A stretch of 64,000 nucleotides of DNA from Dehalococcoidia bacterium (GCA_029246995.1 JAQWMB010000012.1:1-64000), one strand, 5' to 3'; positions 29,048 to 39,656 are shown, counted from the stretch's first letter. Numbers and translations are program-made. The notes: a model not told the origin generated them from the letters alone.

Positions 29048-31732
29048 TTATAAAATTTCTATCTTGTTAGTAGTTCCTGCTTTTACTTTTATGATACTTG
29101 GTATTCGTTTTTCGAGATCCTTAACATGTGATATAATTGCAACCATTCTATCTTCTGCAACTTCTTCTAGGGCTTCAATCACAATATCTAAATTCTCTTC
29201 ATCAAGACTACCAAAACCCTCATCAATAATGAGTGATTCCATACTCATGTGTTGTTCATAATCTTGCAAATTGGATATGTATTCAGAAATACCTAAAATC
29301 ATTGCAAGGCTACAAATAAATTTTTCTCCTCCTGAAAGTGTAACAACTTTCCTCTCTTCTCCTTTGTCAGAGATCATTAATTGACCTGTTTCCCCTTGTG
29401 ACATTGATTCTATTGATGGTGAAAGTATTTGTAGTTTTGCTGAACTTAGTAATAGAATATTTTCGATCACTTGATTTAGCACGTATTCTGGAAATGCAGA
29501 TGGATTTAGAGATTCCTTAACTTCTTGAAATAACGTATAGTCTGATTCTAATTCAGCGCTTTCTTGCTTGATTTTTATAGCTGTTTCCGATGCGTCTAGT
29601 TTTGTTTCATTTTCCTTTTCGATCTCTTTGCGAGCTTCTAAAAGTTGATTAACTTCATCAATTTTGTCATTCAGTATACCTGAGGTTACAGCTGCTGGAT
29701 TTTTGATAGTTTTTAGCATTTTATCTACTTCATCATTTTTATTTGTAAAATCACTATTAATTCTATTTAAAATAATTTCTATTTTTTCTTTATCTTTTTG
29801 TATTTGTTTTTCTTCGTCACTAAATTGTTTTTTTATTGCCTTTAGTTCGCCGCTTTTACTTTGAAATGTAAGCTGGTTTTCTTTCATAGTTTTTTCTAAG
29901 TCGGTGATTTTGTTCTGAATATTTTTATAAGTTTCTTCATTTTTATCTAAGTTGTTAATGATCTCTGCAATAGTAGATTTTTTTGGTTTTATTTTTTTGA
30001 TTATCTCTTCGTATCGTCCTAATTCGATATCTTGTTTACTAATTTGCGATTGCAGATCATGATATTGATTGCTTAGTTTTATAAATTCTTGTAGTGCACT
30101 GTATCTGCTTGCTGCTTCATGAGCCATGATAGACATTTCATCTAGTTGCAAGCTCACATCTTCTTCTAATTGAACATTTAAAATGGAGATTTTGTTTGTT
30201 TCGCAGAAGTCTTTATACTGTTTCCCAATTGGAATTAATGATTCATATTGATTTTTACTTTCTTGTATTTTTTTCACTAATCCTTCGTTACTTGCTTTGT
30301 GAATATTATCTATATGTTGCTTTAATTGTTCTTCTATACTGTATAATTTTTTGTTCAGCTCTTCTAATCGTTTTTTTTGTTCTGCATAGACATCTCTAGA
30401 TATTTCTTGTTCTTTGGTATGAGCTTTTAGCGTTGTGATTTTATTTCCACAAACTGGGCATAAATCTCCAACACTGAGCTTGGCTAATATTGATGCTATT
30501 TCATTATTAACGTTAGCTTTTTCTAATTCCTTGAGTTTTGATGACAGTGTATGAATTTCTTGTTTGATGGATAGATAATTTTGTAGTTGTTCCTCAATGT
30601 AAGTGTGTGTATTGACTTGAACTGCTATATAATTCACGATTTGAGATAAAGTTACAATCTTGTTTTCAATTTCTGTGTCTGCTTGTAAGATATATTTATT
30701 TAATTCACTAATTAATTTTATTTCATTAGTTACAATAAGTTGTTTTTCAATTACTGCCTTATTTTGCTCGAGGTCGTGTTTATTTTGCCAATGGTTGAGC
30801 GCCTCTTTACTATTTGGAACATATTGTATTTTTTCTAATTCTTTTTTGTGAAGTTGGTACTTTTTTGTATCTTGCGTTTCTTTTCCAGTGAGCGTTTTAA
30901 TATCTGATTCCAAGGATCCAATATTTGTTTTTAACTGTTTGATATTTGTTTCTCGTTGCTGCTTCTGCATGAGTCCAGTATTGAGCTCTATCATCCCATT
31001 TTTTGTATCTTCTAATAATTGAATTTCTTCTTGTAGGATTTTTTTATCTTTTTCGTTTTGTTTTTTTATTTTTTGTAATTCTTTGATAGGTATATCTATT
31101 TGGGATGTTATTTCTAAATTTTCACCTTTTAATATTTGAGCGATGTATACGTTAAGCGCACCTTGCATTGTATTTAATTGATCTTCTAATTCTTTTTCTT
31201 TGCTATATGCTATATCTCGCATTTTTTCAAAAATATTTCCGCTAATCAGCCCTGAGAAAGTTGCACGTCTACTTTTTGCATCTTGAGCAATTAAACCATC
31301 AAATTTATTTTGTGGAATTAATATCGTTTTATTGAAAAGGTTGAGATTTAATCCAATAGTTGATTCAACTGCTTTAGTTACCTCATCTTCTAATCTTTCA
31401 GCCAAGATCTCCCATTCGTTATCAACATTGAGTTTTCTGAAATAGCTTTGATTAGGTTTTGCTGATCTAAAAATTTCGTAACTGTTTCCTCGATGTTCAA
31501 ATTTTAATCGTATTGATGCATCTGGTAATGATTTTAAATCGTTTAATCCAGTATCTTTTCCTGATTTAGCTCGGCCGCCAAATAATGCATGCGTCATTGC
31601 ATCAAAGATTGATGATTTACCACTACCATTTGTGCCAACAACTGCAAATAAGTTACCAAGTTGTGCAAAGTCAATGACCTCTTTTTCTTGAAAACTTGTA
31701 ATGCCTTTAATTTCTATGCTAGTTGGTTTCAT
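29048..31732 (-). CDS. sbcC: SbcC/Rad50-type SMC nuclease subunit
   Basis: VVGTNGSGKSSIFDAM, zinc hook LCPVCGNK, LSGGEKFICSLAM, LIIDEGFGSLDEENL. Confidence 0.93.
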   Translation of the reverse strand: MKPTSIEIKGITSFQEKEVIDFAQLGNLFAVVGTNGSGKSSIFDAMTHALFGGRAKSGKDTGLNDLKSLPDASIRLKFEHRGNSYEIFRSAKPNQSYFRKLNVDNEWEILAERLEDEVTKAVESTIGLNLNLFNKTILIPQNKFDGLIAQDAKSRRATFSGLISGNIFEKMRDIAYSKEKELEDQLNTMQGALNVYIAQILKGENLEITSQIDIPIKELQKIKKQNEKDKKILQEEIQLLEDTKNGMIELNTGLMQKQQRETNIKQLKTNIGSLESDIKTLTGKETQDTKKYQLHKKELEKIQYVPNSKEALNHWQNKHDLEQNKAVIEKQLIVTNEIKLISELNKYILQADTEIENKIVTLSQIVNYIAVQVNTHTYIEEQLQNYLSIKQEIHTLSSKLKELEKANVNNEIASILAKLSVGDLCPVCGNKITTLKAHTKEQEISRDVYAEQKKRLEELNKKLYSIEEQLKQHIDNIHKASNEGLVKKIQESKNQYESLIPIGKQYKDFCETNKISILNVQLEEDVSLQLDEMSIMAHEAASRYSALQEFIKLSNQYHDLQSQISKQDIELGRYEEIIKKIKPKKSTIAEIINNLDKNEETYKNIQNKITDLEKTMKENQLTFQSKSGELKAIKKQFSDEEKQIQKDKEKIEIILNRINSDFTNKNDEVDKMLKTIKNPAAVTSGILNDKIDEVNQLLEARKEIEKENETKLDASETAIKIKQESAELESDYTLFQEVKESLNPSAFPEYVLNQVIENILLLSSAKLQILSPSIESMSQGETGQLMISDKGEERKVVTLSGGEKFICSLAMILGISEYISNLQDYEQHMSMESLIIDEGFGSLDEENLDIVIEALEEVAEDRMVAIISHVKDLEKRIPSIIKVKAGTTNKIEIL

Positions 31733-32915
31733 TAGACTTCACTTCTTCAAATAATTGCTTGAATATTGCTAATTTTTTCTTTTCTAATTTTGTATCTGAT
31801 CTTGTATCATGCAACCAGTTTTTATACAGTTCTAATTCTGAAAGTTGTTTACGCACATCTTGTTCAATAACACGTTGTATGTTTTGATTACGAATTCTGA
31901 TGTCAATGACGTTAGGAATTTGAGCTTCAAGCATAGTTCGGTAATTTTTTGGAGGCATTTCATCCGTAAGTGTAATTTTTAAATATTCAGATTTGTAATT
32001 GGATGCTTGTTCAAGGACATCATCATAAGTTCCAATGAGTTCTTTTAACATTTTGCCTTTGGTTAAGTTAACTGTTTTGACAGTGGTTTTTTCTCCTGCA
32101 TGACAATCTGCAATATAAACAACTTTTTGTTGCTCAGCTTCTGCAAAGCTAAATTGTAAAATTGAACCAGCATAATGGACTGGTGTATCATGCATGATTT
32201 CTTGTGGTTTATGGATGTGTCCTAGCGCAGTGTAATTAATTTGTTTTGGTAGTTGTGAACTTTTTACTCCATATGTCACCTTATCAAGGCTTAATCTTCG
32301 CTCAGATATATCATTTTCTTGGTCGGCATCTCGAACTATTGCTTCGTTAATTAAAACATGGCTGGTAAGAATTCGAATTGCATTAGAGTCGAGTTTGTTG
32401 ACTAGTTCAGTGAATAATTCTTCTAATAATGCACCATACATTTGTCCTGTTTCTTGGCGAGATTGTTCTATAGCCTTGCTCGGATTTATTTTTGCAAGTG
32501 TGTTTTCGTTTAACCACGGCACTACTGCTATTTGTAGTGTTTCATTATTCTTTTCAATTGTTATGATGTTGTTTTCTAACTCATCAAAATTTGTTTCATG
32601 TACAACATGTATGCCAAACTCATTTAATGGGATTGACATTGCTTCAATTTTTTTTGGAGAGTCGTGATTGCCTGGGAAAAGAACAATGTCAATATTGTGA
32701 CGATTGATTTCTGTCATAGTTTTATAAAATAATTTTTCTGCTTCAGTGCTCGGTGAGTAACTATCAAAAATATCACCTGCGATAATTATGCAGTCTACCT
32801 TTTCGTTAATTGCAATTTCGGTAATTTCATTAAGAACTTCCTGAAACTCTGATATACGATCGATGCCCTTTAATTTTTTGCCGATATGCCAGTCACTAGT
32901 ATGCAATATCTTCAT
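31719..32915 (-). CDS. sbcD: SbcD/Mre11-type exonuclease subunit
   Basis: ILHTSDWHIGKKL, IIAGDIFDSYSPS, LFPGNHDSPKK, ALGHIHKPQ. Confidence 0.95.
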   Translation of the reverse strand: MKILHTSDWHIGKKLKGIDRISEFQEVLNEITEIAINEKVDCIIIAGDIFDSYSPSTEAEKLFYKTMTEINRHNIDIVLFPGNHDSPKKIEAMSIPLNEFGIHVVHETNFDELENNIITIEKNNETLQIAVVPWLNENTLAKINPSKAIEQSRQETGQMYGALLEELFTELVNKLDSNAIRILTSHVLINEAIVRDADQENDISERRLSLDKVTYGVKSSQLPKQINYTALGHIHKPQEIMHDTPVHYAGSILQFSFAEAEQQKVVYIADCHAGEKTTVKTVNLTKGKMLKELIGTYDDVLEQASNYKSEYLKITLTDEMPPKNYRTMLEAQIPNVIDIRIRNQNIQRVIEQDVRKQLSELELYKNWLHDTRSDTKLEKKKLAIFKQLFEEVKSNETN

Positions 32916-32926
32916 TGATCATTTCC

Positions 32927-34654
32927 TTAATCATCTGATGCATATTCATCTAGCATTTTTTTCGTCCCTTTATTTTTAATGTCACTTTTTTTTGTCGCCC
33001 ATGCCGGGAAAGGAAATTGTAAAAGAATAGGAATCGGAACCTGTGGCTGTGTAACAACCATCGTGCCAGGTTGCAATAATTTTGTTCTTGTTTTAGCTGC
33101 TTGCGTGAGATAGCTATATTCGCTTTTTTCGGATTCCGCTGCATCTAAACGACCAGTGACTCGAAATGCACTATTGGATACAATACGTGGTTCAATTTCA
33201 GATGCAGTTTGTTGTGCACCGATGAGAATGATATTCATTGAACGCCCTCGTTCTGCTATGTCAACAAGATATTCTTTAATTGAACTTGAGTTATCTTTAG
33301 GTGCATATTTATTTAATTCATCAAGAACAATAAAGACAGGACTATTTTCACCTCCAGCATCTGTTTTTTCTCTGTCGGCAATCAGTTCCTTTAAAATGAC
33401 TCCAACAACAAATTTCTGTGCTCTCCCATGTAATTGATGGATATCTACAACAGTAATATTGGTTTGTTTATAATGAACGCCTGAACCTATTTCACTATCG
33501 TCACTAATCAGGTCATTAATGTATCTTGCAGAATTTCGTAATCGTCGCATAAATGCAGACCATGTTGCCTCATTCATATTTGTCCCTTTGGACCATGGAC
33601 CAGTTTTAACACCTTCTTCATTGTTTTTGAAATCTGAATCTATCGCTGGTTGCGTTAACTTTTCAATTTCATCTATTAATTCATAAATTGTTGAGCAAGT
33701 ATCAATGCTGTTACCAACTTCTAAAAAATCATTATCTAGTTTATAAGCGACTAAGTTGACTAAGGATTCTATTTGCGTTGTGCGAAAATCATCTTCAGTG
33801 AATAGTAATCGAATGTATTGTTTTTTACAAAAATCTTCAATTGTCCAATGTAATAATTTTACTTCTTCTCCATCTCGACTTGCTGGTAATTTTGAGTTTT
33901 GTCCATTTGGCTTACTATAGAATTGAATATTAGAAAATGGCTCTGGCTCAATGCCCATTTTTTTATACATCTTTTGTGAAGTTTCATCCTCATTCATTTT
34001 TGAATTTGCTTTGTCTAACCACATCAAATCTTCGCCTTTAACATTAAAAATAATTGCGTGCGTATTTGCTCGCTTGTTCTTTTCATGCTGTTTCAAAGAA
34101 GAAAATATGCTATGCAATAAAAAAGTTGCGTAACTTGTTTTTGTTGCTACGCCTGAAATTCCTGAGATATTAACATGTGCTCCACTTTCACCATCTAAGA
34201 AATCTAAATTGCCATGTATCACTTCTTCTTGCGCTAAACCAGTTCGTGTGTGCCCTAGCACAAAAGTGCGATCCATTACGTCTTCATACAATGCTTTTTT
34301 GAATTCATTATTTGTAGCTTTATATATAGCATGTCCAGGTGTTGGTGGATTGAAGATTTGGGGTTCTACTCTTAAGACAGAAACGTGTGCAATTTCTGCA
34401 AGCCTTGAAGGTAATTTATTGGGATATAGCTCTGCATCTGATGCAAAATCTGTTCCTTCCAAACTTTTTTTCATTTCATCAACAATTCCATAAATAAATC
34501 TTGGTTCATCTTGGTTTTCTTCAGTAATTTCTAAATAAACTATGTCATCTAGTTGAACATTGTTGTTATCTTGCACATACAGCCAAAAATCAAGCGGATT
34601 TGAAGCAAGTCGCTCAACTCCAATCACAATGCCAATTTCATTTGATTCACTCAT
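32927..34654 (-). CDS. HerA-like DNA-translocase ATPase
   Basis: VNISGISGVATKTSYATFLLHSIF; FIVLDELNKYAP Walker B; LIGAQQTASEIEPRIVSNSAFRVTGRLD. Confidence 0.85.
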   Translation of the reverse strand: MSESNEIGIVIGVERLASNPLDFWLYVQDNNNVQLDDIVYLEITEENQDEPRFIYGIVDEMKKSLEGTDFASDAELYPNKLPSRLAEIAHVSVLRVEPQIFNPPTPGHAIYKATNNEFKKALYEDVMDRTFVLGHTRTGLAQEEVIHGNLDFLDGESGAHVNISGISGVATKTSYATFLLHSIFSSLKQHEKNKRANTHAIIFNVKGEDLMWLDKANSKMNEDETSQKMYKKMGIEPEPFSNIQFYSKPNGQNSKLPASRDGEEVKLLHWTIEDFCKKQYIRLLFTEDDFRTTQIESLVNLVAYKLDNDFLEVGNSIDTCSTIYELIDEIEKLTQPAIDSDFKNNEEGVKTGPWSKGTNMNEATWSAFMRRLRNSARYINDLISDDSEIGSGVHYKQTNITVVDIHQLHGRAQKFVVGVILKELIADREKTDAGGENSPVFIVLDELNKYAPKDNSSSIKEYLVDIAERGRSMNIILIGAQQTASEIEPRIVSNSAFRVTGRLDAAESEKSEYSYLTQAAKTRTKLLQPGTMVVTQPQVPIPILLQFPFPAWATKKSDIKNKGTKKMLDEYASDD

Positions 34655-34656
34655 TA

Positions 34657-35673
34657 TTAGTTATCCTTATTTTCATAAATATACTTTTGAATCCCTCGTT
34701 GAATGATATGCTTGTCACCTATTAAATGTTTCATCCTCTTCTCTAGTTCACCAACAGGGATCGGATTTTGTGGAGCGCGAGAATCTTTAAAAGACTCTGG
34801 TGCAATACTTGGAAAAATTGCACATGTTGCATCAGCAAAATTGCTTGCTTGCTTAATGGATGCTTGTGCTTCACTCATTTCAAATCTCATTAATCCTGCC
34901 ATATAATCGTATACATCATTATCAAATTGCTTAATGCATGTAAACCATGACAATTTATTGCCATATGTTTCATTGGGTATGCGGAAGATTGGTGTACGTT
35001 GTCCTTCATTAAGTTCTTCTAAAATGATTAATTTATTAGAGGGTAAATATAACTGTCGCATTCCTTTAATATAGCCAATGATATTACTTTCTGTATTTCT
35101 TGGTTGTGAAATAGGTCCGTCTAAAAAAATCATTTTATTAGAATTAGCTAATGAATTAGCCAGTTTCAACTCCTCTTTGCTCATTAGACTTGTTAGATTA
35201 TCCATGAGATTTCTTACGCTATTGAGATTGCCTGATTTTTTTGATTGACTCTGTTTAATTCCTTGAAATATTAACATACTATTACCAATATCCATATGGA
35301 GATCTTCTACTGGATCTTTTGCATTCTCTGGCGTGAATTGTATTTTATATCTACGAACAATTGGCATAGTATCATTTTCAAGAATACTTGCTTGTTGTGG
35401 GGTTACTTCTACTGCACCTACAACAATAGAGCCAAGAATAACTTGACATTTCACATTTTGAATATAAGTGGATAAATTTATGTGTGTTTTTTCAGTACCA
35501 TCTACAATAGTATAAGAAAATTCTGTATCTGTGTACGGACTTATTGGCTTCCACGATCCTGTTTCTATTTCACAATCTCCGTCGGCAATAGTGTGGATCT
35601 CAAAATTTTCATCATCGATTGATTGCGTATGATTTATATCCCAGGTACCAGACAATTTGTATTTTTGTTGCAT
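34657..35673 (-). CDS. NurA-domain nuclease candidate
   Basis: IFLDGPISQPRN, LMRFEMS, C-terminal PIPVGELEKRMKHLIGD; directly upstream of HerA-like gene. Confidence 0.65.
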   Translation of the reverse strand: MQQKYKLSGTWDINHTQSIDDENFEIHTIADGDCEIETGSWKPISPYTDTEFSYTIVDGTEKTHINLSTYIQNVKCQVILGSIVVGAVEVTPQQASILENDTMPIVRRYKIQFTPENAKDPVEDLHMDIGNSMLIFQGIKQSQSKKSGNLNSVRNLMDNLTSLMSKEELKLANSLANSNKMIFLDGPISQPRNTESNIIGYIKGMRQLYLPSNKLIILEELNEGQRTPIFRIPNETYGNKLSWFTCIKQFDNDVYDYMAGLMRFEMSEAQASIKQASNFADATCAIFPSIAPESFKDSRAPQNPIPVGELEKRMKHLIGDKHIIQRGIQKYIYENKDN

Positions 35674-35725
35674 TTTTTTTATTTGTTTAACGTAGGCGTA
35701 TTATACACTATTGCAATAGAAGAAT

Positions 35726-36481
35726 GTGTATTATCAATGGCATGCTATGTCCCAAAAAAATGAATTTGAAAATTTAGAAGATAAAAAAATAAAACACTCA
35801 TATATACAAAATATGTTTAGTGATATTTCTCATACATATGACCTCATGAATAATATTTTCACCTTCGGGCAACATAAAAAATGGCGCAAAAAGATTGTTA
35901 AACAAGAAATTACTCAAAACGATAGTGTCTTAGATATTGGATGTGGAACCGGTGATTTTGTGTTTGATTGTTTGCCGTATTCTAAAAATTCTATTGTGGG
36001 TATAGATTTTGCAAAATCAATGGTAGAAATTGCTTATAACAAATCTGATCAATTCTCTCAGATGACGAATTTTTTAATTGGAGATGCATTGATACTTCCA
36101 ATTCAATCGAATAGATTTGATATCTGTTCTATGTCATTTGTTTTGCGAAACATTTCAGATGTTGATGTATTATTACGTGAGGTTCATAGAATTTTAAAAC
36201 CAGGTGGAAAAATTATTATTATTGATGCATTTAAAAAAACAAATCGTTTCAGGATAATAAATTTCTTTTCTAAATTGTATAGTGCATTTCTCGTTCCTGT
36301 CATTGGAAGGCTGATATCAGGCCATCGCAATGCATATAAATATCTTAATTTTTCTATTGAGAATTTCTATACGATGGATGAGCTGGGAGAATTTATGGAA
36401 AATAATCAATTTGTTGTTAGAAATAAACAAACTTTTCTGTTTGGTTCAGTTGGTGCATTGGTTGTGCAGAAACTTGATTAG
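35726..36481 (+). CDS. UbiE/MenG-family methyltransferase (start probably 35747)
   Basis: YDLMNNIFTFGQHKKWRKK, VLDIGCGTGDF, FDICSMSFVLRNISDVDVLLREVHRILKPGG. Confidence 0.92.
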   Translation: MYYQWHAMSQKNEFENLEDKKIKHSYIQNMFSDISHTYDLMNNIFTFGQHKKWRKKIVKQEITQNDSVLDIGCGTGDFVFDCLPYSKNSIVGIDFAKSMVEIAYNKSDQFSQMTNFLIGDALILPIQSNRFDICSMSFVLRNISDVDVLLREVHRILKPGGKIIIIDAFKKTNRFRIINFFSKLYSAFLVPVIGRLISGHRNAYKYLNFSIENFYTMDELGEFMENNQFVVRNKQTFLFGSVGALVVQKLD

Positions 36482-36520
36482 TGTTAAACGTGCACCATGT
36501 GATATATTAGAAAAATAATA

Positions 36521-37393
36521 ATGAGCAGGCAACTATCAACTGCAAAATTACTTATTACATGCCAAGATAAACCTGGCATCATTGCTGCTGTGACTAATTT
36601 TTTGGCTTTGAATAAAACCAATATTGTGCATGCAGATCAGCATAGTATGCAGGAAGAAAATGAAAGCTTGTTTTTTATGCGATTAGTTTTTGAATATGAT
36701 CCTAAAAAAGTTGCAGTTGATCAAATTCAACAATCTTTTGAAAAAGAGGTTGCTTCGGATTATGGTATGCAGTGGCATATCTTTGAAGATGGAGATGTTA
36801 AGAAAATTGCTATTCTGGCTTCGAAAACTGATCATTGTTTACTAGAAATTTTATGGCGATGGAGAAGCGGTGAAATTAATGCAGATATACCTATTATTAT
36901 TTCAAATCATTCTTCATTAGAAAGCGAAGTGAAGTCATTTAATATCCCTTTTCATCATCTTCCAATTGTTAACAATCAAAAAGAAAAGCAAGAAGAACAA
37001 GTGATTGCATTATTGAAAAATAATGATATCGACTTAGTTATTCTTGCTCGTTATATGCAGATACTTTCCAAAAGTTTTATAGATGAATATCAAAATAATA
37101 TTATCAATATTCATCATTCTTTTTTACCCGCATTTGTTGGTGCTGATCCATATGGACAAGCGATAGATAGAGGTGTTAAAGTTGTTGGAGCTACTGCGCA
37201 TTACGCGACTGAAAATCTAGATCAAGGCCCAATTATCGAACAGGATGTTATTAGGCTAACGCATAGAGACGATAGAAGAAAAATTATTGAACTAGGCAAA
37301 GAAGTCGAAAGGTCTGTTTTAGCAAGAGCGGTAAAGTGGCATTTAGAAGATAAAGTTTTTATTGTTGGTAATAAGACTATAGTGTTTAATTAG
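36521..37393 (+). CDS. purU: Formyltetrahydrofolate deformylase
   Basis: N-terminal ACT; NIHHSFLPAFVGADPYGQAIDRGVKVVGATAHYATENLDQGPIIEQDV. Confidence 0.95.
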   Translation: MSRQLSTAKLLITCQDKPGIIAAVTNFLALNKTNIVHADQHSMQEENESLFFMRLVFEYDPKKVAVDQIQQSFEKEVASDYGMQWHIFEDGDVKKIAILASKTDHCLLEILWRWRSGEINADIPIIISNHSSLESEVKSFNIPFHHLPIVNNQKEKQEEQVIALLKNNDIDLVILARYMQILSKSFIDEYQNNIINIHHSFLPAFVGADPYGQAIDRGVKVVGATAHYATENLDQGPIIEQDVIRLTHRDDRRKIIELGKEVERSVLARAVKWHLEDKVFIVGNKTIVFN

Positions 37394-37401
37394 GAAGAAA
37401 T

Positions 37402-37839
37402 ATGTTTAACAAATTTAAAAAAACTGTGGCAAAAGTTTTATCTAAAGAAAAGAAAAATGTTAGTCCTCCTAATAGAAATCGTAGGCGCTATTCGAAGAGC
37501 TCATCTAGTAATCAACAGCATAGAAATCGAAGAAAAAATTATAATTCTGAAAATCAAACACGAGTTCAAAGAACAATGAAGTCATCAACTAAAACACGTA
37601 GCAGTGTTAAAGAATCTGGTGAAGTGAATAAATCAATGCAATTTAGATCTTTAGCTAGCTATCGAAAGAGACGTGGCAAACTTGATCCTGCATTGCCAGA
37701 AGATGTTGCTTTTCGTTCTCCAGAAGATGGGGGTGATATTTCATTGAAAATTCATCATTCACATTCTTCATACTCTCAAAAAGATAAAGCAAGAATTATT
37801 TTTCATGATAAAAGTATTTTTGTGAAAGATTCTGAATAA
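37402..37839 (+). CDS. Highly basic Arg/Lys/Ser/Asn-rich protein, unknown function
   Basis: ORF directly after purU; basic low-complexity N-terminal half. Confidence 0.55.
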   Translation: MFNKFKKTVAKVLSKEKKNVSPPNRNRRRYSKSSSSNQQHRNRRKNYNSENQTRVQRTMKSSTKTRSSVKESGEVNKSMQFRSLASYRKRRGKLDPALPEDVAFRSPEDGGDISLKIHHSHSSYSQKDKARIIFHDKSIFVKDSE

Positions 37840-37841
37840 AA

Positions 37842-39584
37842 TTAGATTTTAATTTTTCTAGTAATTCCTAAAAATAATCTTTGAATTTTTCCTGAAAACC
37901 TATTATTTTTACCAAGATTTTCCCATTTATTATCTCGTGCGCGTATTCTTTTTTCCATATTTATTTTTTGTAAATTAATCAATGAATTTGTTAAAGCATT
38001 AAAGAGCAATCTGGCAGCTTCTTTATGATTATTACTTGCTTCATTCTTTGGTTCTGCAATAATCTCATCTACAAAACCAAGATTTTTATGATCAGTAGCT
38101 GTAATGCCTAATGCATCTGCAATATCTTCTGTATATTTTTTATCTCTATACAATATTGATGCTGCGCCTTCTGGAGAAGTGATAGCTAAGAATGCATTTT
38201 CTTGCATCAGTACTTTGTCAGTACAACATAATGCAATTGCACCGCCAGAACCACCTTCACCAATGATGACTGATACTGTTTCAACAGTTACTTGAGATAA
38301 ACTAGCTATTGTGTCTGAAATAGATTTTGCAAGACCAATTTTTTCGTTTTCGATACTATCATTTGCTCCTGGTGTATCAACAAAACAAATGATCGGTAGC
38401 CTCAATCTATTTGCAAGATTAATTAGTCTTGTTGCTTTACGATAGCCAGTAGCGCTTACGCGACCTCTGGTTATTTCTGATAATCCAGCATTTCTGTCTT
38501 GTGCTATAACCATTACATTTTTTAATGCTAATTTTGCAAATCCACCAATTAGAACGGTATCTTCTGCACCACTTCGATCGCCTTTTAATTCTATAAAATC
38601 TGAAAAGATATTATCTATATATTCTCTGGAACTTGGCCTATTAAGATCTCTACTTTTTTGAACAGAGTCCCATCCCGTTTGTTTTTTTTCAAATTCAGCT
38701 GCTTGAGGAATCAATTGAGCTGCAGATATTTCAATTTGATTTGGAGAAATTAAGTTTAAAACTCTTTCTAAATAATCTTTCATATCTTGTCTGGGGAGTA
38801 TTTTATCTACCAGACCATTTTCATAGATTTCTTCTGCAAGCAGTCTATCTTTTTCATCTGTGTTGACAGCACGAACTCGAGGGCCTGCAAAGCCTATTAA
38901 GGCTTCTTTTTCAGCTATTAATATGTCAGCTTGATTTGCAAAAGAAGCATAGACCCCTCCAGTTGTAGGGTTAGCTAAAATACATATCATGGGAAGATTT
39001 ACAGCATGTAATTTATTAATGGCATTAGTAGTTTTAATCATTTGTGCTAATGCAAGTGTTCCTTCTTGCATTCTGGCTCCACCTGAGCAAGTGACTACAA
39101 CGAAAGGTAGTTTAGAGTTAATCGCTTTATCAATTGCAGAAGTAATTTTTTCTCCTACAGCATAACCCATGGATCCACCCATAAATTTAAAATCAAAAAT
39201 CGCTGCAATAACTTTTATCCCTTTAATTTCTGTAAGGCCAGTCGATACAGCTGCTTGCTCGCCTGTAGATTCTTTTGCTATCTTGATTCTATCTTTGTAA
39301 GGTTTTTGGTCATTAAAATGCAGTGGATCTGGTGATTCGATATTTAAAAATTTCTCATCAAAGCTTTCTTGATCAAAAAGAATATTTACCCATTGTTTTG
39401 CAGATAAAGCATCTTTATGTCCACATGCGCTACAAATACCAAATGCAAGATATCCGCTATCATCTATTAAATCTATTTTACAGTCTTTGCAGTTTAGACT
39501 TATCTTTTTTTTGGTTGAAGATTGCAAAGATATAAAGAAATTTTTTGATCGTATAGCTGTAATGAGCTTTTTAATTTTATCCAT
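37842..39584 (-). CDS. Fused acetyl-CoA carboxylase carboxyltransferase beta-alpha (AccDA)
   Basis: CxxC..CxxC zinc finger; VVVTCSGGARMQEGTLALAQM (AccD); IICFVDTPGANDSIENEKIGLAKSI and VIIGEGGSGGAIAL (AccA). Confidence 0.92.
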   Translation of the reverse strand: MDKIKKLITAIRSKNFFISLQSSTKKKISLNCKDCKIDLIDDSGYLAFGICSACGHKDALSAKQWVNILFDQESFDEKFLNIESPDPLHFNDQKPYKDRIKIAKESTGEQAAVSTGLTEIKGIKVIAAIFDFKFMGGSMGYAVGEKITSAIDKAINSKLPFVVVTCSGGARMQEGTLALAQMIKTTNAINKLHAVNLPMICILANPTTGGVYASFANQADILIAEKEALIGFAGPRVRAVNTDEKDRLLAEEIYENGLVDKILPRQDMKDYLERVLNLISPNQIEISAAQLIPQAAEFEKKQTGWDSVQKSRDLNRPSSREYIDNIFSDFIELKGDRSGAEDTVLIGGFAKLALKNVMVIAQDRNAGLSEITRGRVSATGYRKATRLINLANRLRLPIICFVDTPGANDSIENEKIGLAKSISDTIASLSQVTVETVSVIIGEGGSGGAIALCCTDKVLMQENAFLAITSPEGAASILYRDKKYTEDIADALGITATDHKNLGFVDEIIAEPKNEASNNHKEAARLLFNALTNSLINLQKINMEKRIRARDNKWENLGKNNRFSGKIQRLFLGITRKIKI

Positions 39585-39656
39585 ATTTGAAACCCTTATG
39601 AAGTTAGTCTATCATTAGAAATAGGTTGTTAAGTAGCTATCGAGAGGTAATTTGGT

